Assembly (NCBI GenBank): GCA_004556975.1
Contig: SFFD01000060.1
Coordinates: 1-7,176 of the forward strand
Length of the DNA stretch: 7,176 bases
Source: Oscillospiraceae bacterium
GTDB lineage: Bacteria; Bacillota; Clostridia; Oscillospirales; Ruminococcaceae
Direction of reading: 5' to 3'
The notes beneath the pieces were generated by a model. It saw only the letters and a list, made by a program, of their open reading frames with translations. It was not told where the DNA came from and searched no databases. The translations under genes and the position numbers were made by a program. Positions 6,055 through 7,176 of the stretch are shown one piece after another (positions within the stretch are counted from its first letter, which is position 1; each line of letters begins with the position of its first letter).

Positions 6055-6690
6055 TTATTTTGCGTCAAAAGCCGATATGCAAATATCCTTTAATACACAT
6101 TTTTCGCAATGCGGCCGGCGGGCAACGCAGACCGCCCTTCCGTGAAGAACAAGGCGGTGGCAAAAATTATTGGATTCCTTGGGATCAAGAAGAAGGCGAA
6201 GCTCCGCTTCGCATTTTGCCGGATCTTTGGTGTCAGTAAGTCCCAACAGATTTGTTATGCGAATGCAGTGAGTATCGCAAACTACCGCCGGCTTACCGTA
6301 AACATCGCCTACAACAAGATTTGCTGTTTTTCTTCCTATTCCCGGAAGCTTAATAAGTTCTTCTATGCTATCAGGCACTACGCCGCCGTAATCTTCAACA
6401 AGTATTTTGCATGTCTTTGAAATGTCGTGAGCCTTTGTCTTATAGAATCCGCACGAACGTATTATGTCGCTTATATCCTGTTCATCTGCTTTTGCAAGCG
6501 CTTCCAGCGTGGGATATTTTCCGAAAAGAATGGGGGTTACCATATTAACCCTGGCGTCTGTACACTGCGCGGAAAGACGCGTAGCAATTAAAAGCTCGTG
6601 CGGCTTTTTGTATTCAAGTGAGCAAACAGCGTCGGGATACTCCTTTTTAAGCAGTTCCACCGCTTTTGCCGCACGCTCTGCATTATTCAT
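6055..6690 (-). CDS. nth: Endonuclease III (DNA glycosylase/AP lyase)
   Basis: This 211-residue protein is the same length as E. coli Nth. It removes oxidised pyrimidines and cleaves at abasic sites in base-excision repair. The helix-hairpin-helix LPGIGRKTAN (115-124) carries the catalytic Lys121, and VCDTHC (137-142) carries the catalytic Asp139. A complete 4Fe-4S loop is present as Cys188-x6-Cys195-x2-Cys198-x5-Cys204. SAQCTD (40-45) is also typical. The open frame extends 72 codons further upstream, but that part is unlike any Nth, spans the promoter at 6721-6749 and overlaps the divergent gene. The ATG at 6690 has a GGGGGA ribosome binding site at good spacing, so it is chosen. The gene appears monocistronic, with a divergent acetyltransferase gene upstream. 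Confidence 0.96.
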   Translation of the reverse strand: MNNAERAAKAVELLKKEYPDAVCSLEYKKPHELLIATRLSAQCTDARVNMVTPILFGKYPTLEALAKADEQDISDIIRSCGFYKTKAHDISKTCKILVEDYGGVVPDSIEELIKLPGIGRKTANLVVGDVYGKPAVVCDTHCIRITNLLGLTDTKDPAKCEAELRLLLDPKESNNFCHRLVLHGRAVCVARRPHCEKCVLKDICISAFDAK

Positions 6691-6720
6691 AAAACTTCCC
6701 CCTTTAAAGGCTATATTATG

Positions 6721-6749
6721 AGCATATTCGATTTTTTGCCGCTTGTCAA
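6721..6749 (-). promoter_or_regulatory. Sigma-A promoter of nth
   Basis: On the minus strand a perfect TTGACA (6749-6744), a 17-base spacer and TATGCT (6726-6721) are present. The predicted start is near 6714, about 24 bases before the nth ATG at 6690. This excludes the longer in-frame nth start at 6906. Confidence 0.75.
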
Positions 6750-6760
6750 GCACAAAAAAC

Positions 6761-6789
6761 TTGCAAATATAAATGAAAAAATATAGAAT
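6761..6789 (+). promoter_or_regulatory. Sigma-A promoter of the GNAT gene
   Basis: TTGCAA (6761-6766), a 17-base spacer and TAGAAT (6784-6789) are present. The expected start is near 6796, about 24 bases before the ATG at 6820. It is back-to-back with the nth promoter: the two -35 boxes are 11 bases apart. Confidence 0.72.
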
Positions 6790-6819
6790 AGCATTATTCC
6801 TTACGGAGGTAATGTTTTT

Positions 6820-7176
6820 ATGCAGATAACAGTTAAAACAAAAGACAATCAAAAAGATTCCTTCGCAGTGCGCAAAGCGGTTTTTATGGGGGAACAGGGT
6901 TATCAAAACGAATTTGATGAAACCGACAATATATGTGACTATGTTACGGTTTACTGCGACGACAGGCTTGCCGGAACAGGAAGGGTGTTTTTCTCCGAAA
7001 AAGAAAACGCCTTTGTTTTCGGAAGAATAGCTGTGCTCAAGGAATTTCGCGGGTTACACCTTGGCACAATTATTCTTGCGGAGCTTGAAAAGATTGCGAA
7101 AGAAAAAGGCGGAAAATGCGCCGTTCTTCTTTCTCAGGCATATGCCGTCGGTTTTTATCAAAAAAGTGGTTTTTCT
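6820..7176 (+). CDS. GNAT-family N-acetyltransferase (YjcF/ElaA-like), cut by window edge
   Basis: The first 119 residues are present and the frame is open at the right edge. The N-terminus VRKAVFMGEQGYQNEFDETD (17-36) matches YjcF/ElaA-like GNATs, where a [VF]F..EQ segment is followed by an acidic stretch. GRVFF (54-58) leads to the acetyl-CoA motif A region FGRIAVLKEFRGLHLGTIILAELE (67-90). AVLLSQAYAVGFYQKSGF (101-118) corresponds to motif B with the usual Tyr113. In the phosphate-binding loop (canonical R/QxxGxG) the middle glycine is replaced by His80. The substrate is unknown. The ATG has a strong GGAGGT (6805-6810) 9 bases upstream and its own promoter. It is divergent from nth. Confidence 0.88.
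   Translation, partial: MQITVKTKDNQKDSFAVRKAVFMGEQGYQNEFDETDNICDYVTVYCDDRLAGTGRVFFSEKENAFVFGRIAVLKEFRGLHLGTIILAELEKIAKEKGGKCAVLLSQAYAVGFYQKSGFS

Noticed and set aside
6701..6710. Perfect palindrome CCTTTAAAGG in the nth leader
   Set aside because: It has no room for a loop, so only about 3 base pairs can form in RNA. It mainly reflects the purine-rich ribosome binding site.
6691..6906. 72-codon N-terminal extension of nth
   Set aside because: It covers the nth promoter and the divergent GNAT start. The shorter form matches E. coli Nth in length and has a good ribosome binding site.

Overview
The window looks like a piece of the core chromosome of an anaerobic Firmicute, probably class Clostridia. 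This is inferred from the moderate-to-low GC, strong AGGAGG-type ribosome binding sites, sigma-A-like promoters, TTG starts, and a gene set typical of Clostridia: RqcH, YlmH, TrmK next to a Nif3-family protein, acyl-phosphate-dependent PlsY, and a DUF1858 redox-disulfide protein. I see no IS element, phage gene, CRISPR array, tRNA or rRNA. Coding density is high and the longest gap between genes is about 130 bases.

Layout from left to right. (1) Minus strand: a SAM-dependent methyltransferase, cut by the window edge, is translationally coupled (ATGA overlap) to a short YgjP/SprT-like zinc metallopeptidase gene upstream of it. (2) Plus strand: ylmH has its own promoter (TTGACC-17-TAGAAT) and ends in a bidirectional terminator shared with the convergent plsY. 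(3) Minus strand: trmK, nif3-like and rqcH form a tight run, with an ATGA overlap and then a 20-base gap. A terminator-like hairpin separates rqcH from plsY. (4) Upstream on the minus strand is a 68-residue DUF1858 gene with a near-consensus promoter. A large two-tier inverted repeat separates it from trmK. (5) nth (endonuclease III, minus) and a GNAT acetyltransferase (plus, cut by the right edge) are divergent and have back-to-back promoters.

Functional themes: RqcH and YlmH both act on stalled 50S subunits carrying peptidyl-tRNA in ribosome-associated quality control. Here they lie about 760 bases apart, separated only by plsY. TrmK and Nif3 form a pair that is conserved across Firmicutes (yqfN-yqfO in B. 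subtilis). The other genes are housekeeping: phospholipid synthesis (PlsY), base-excision repair (Nth) and acetylation. I found no convincing undescribed system. The points most worth checking are the RqcH/YlmH neighbourhood, the Glu at the usually Asp position 97 of RqcH, and the inverted repeat between the DUF1858 gene and trmK.
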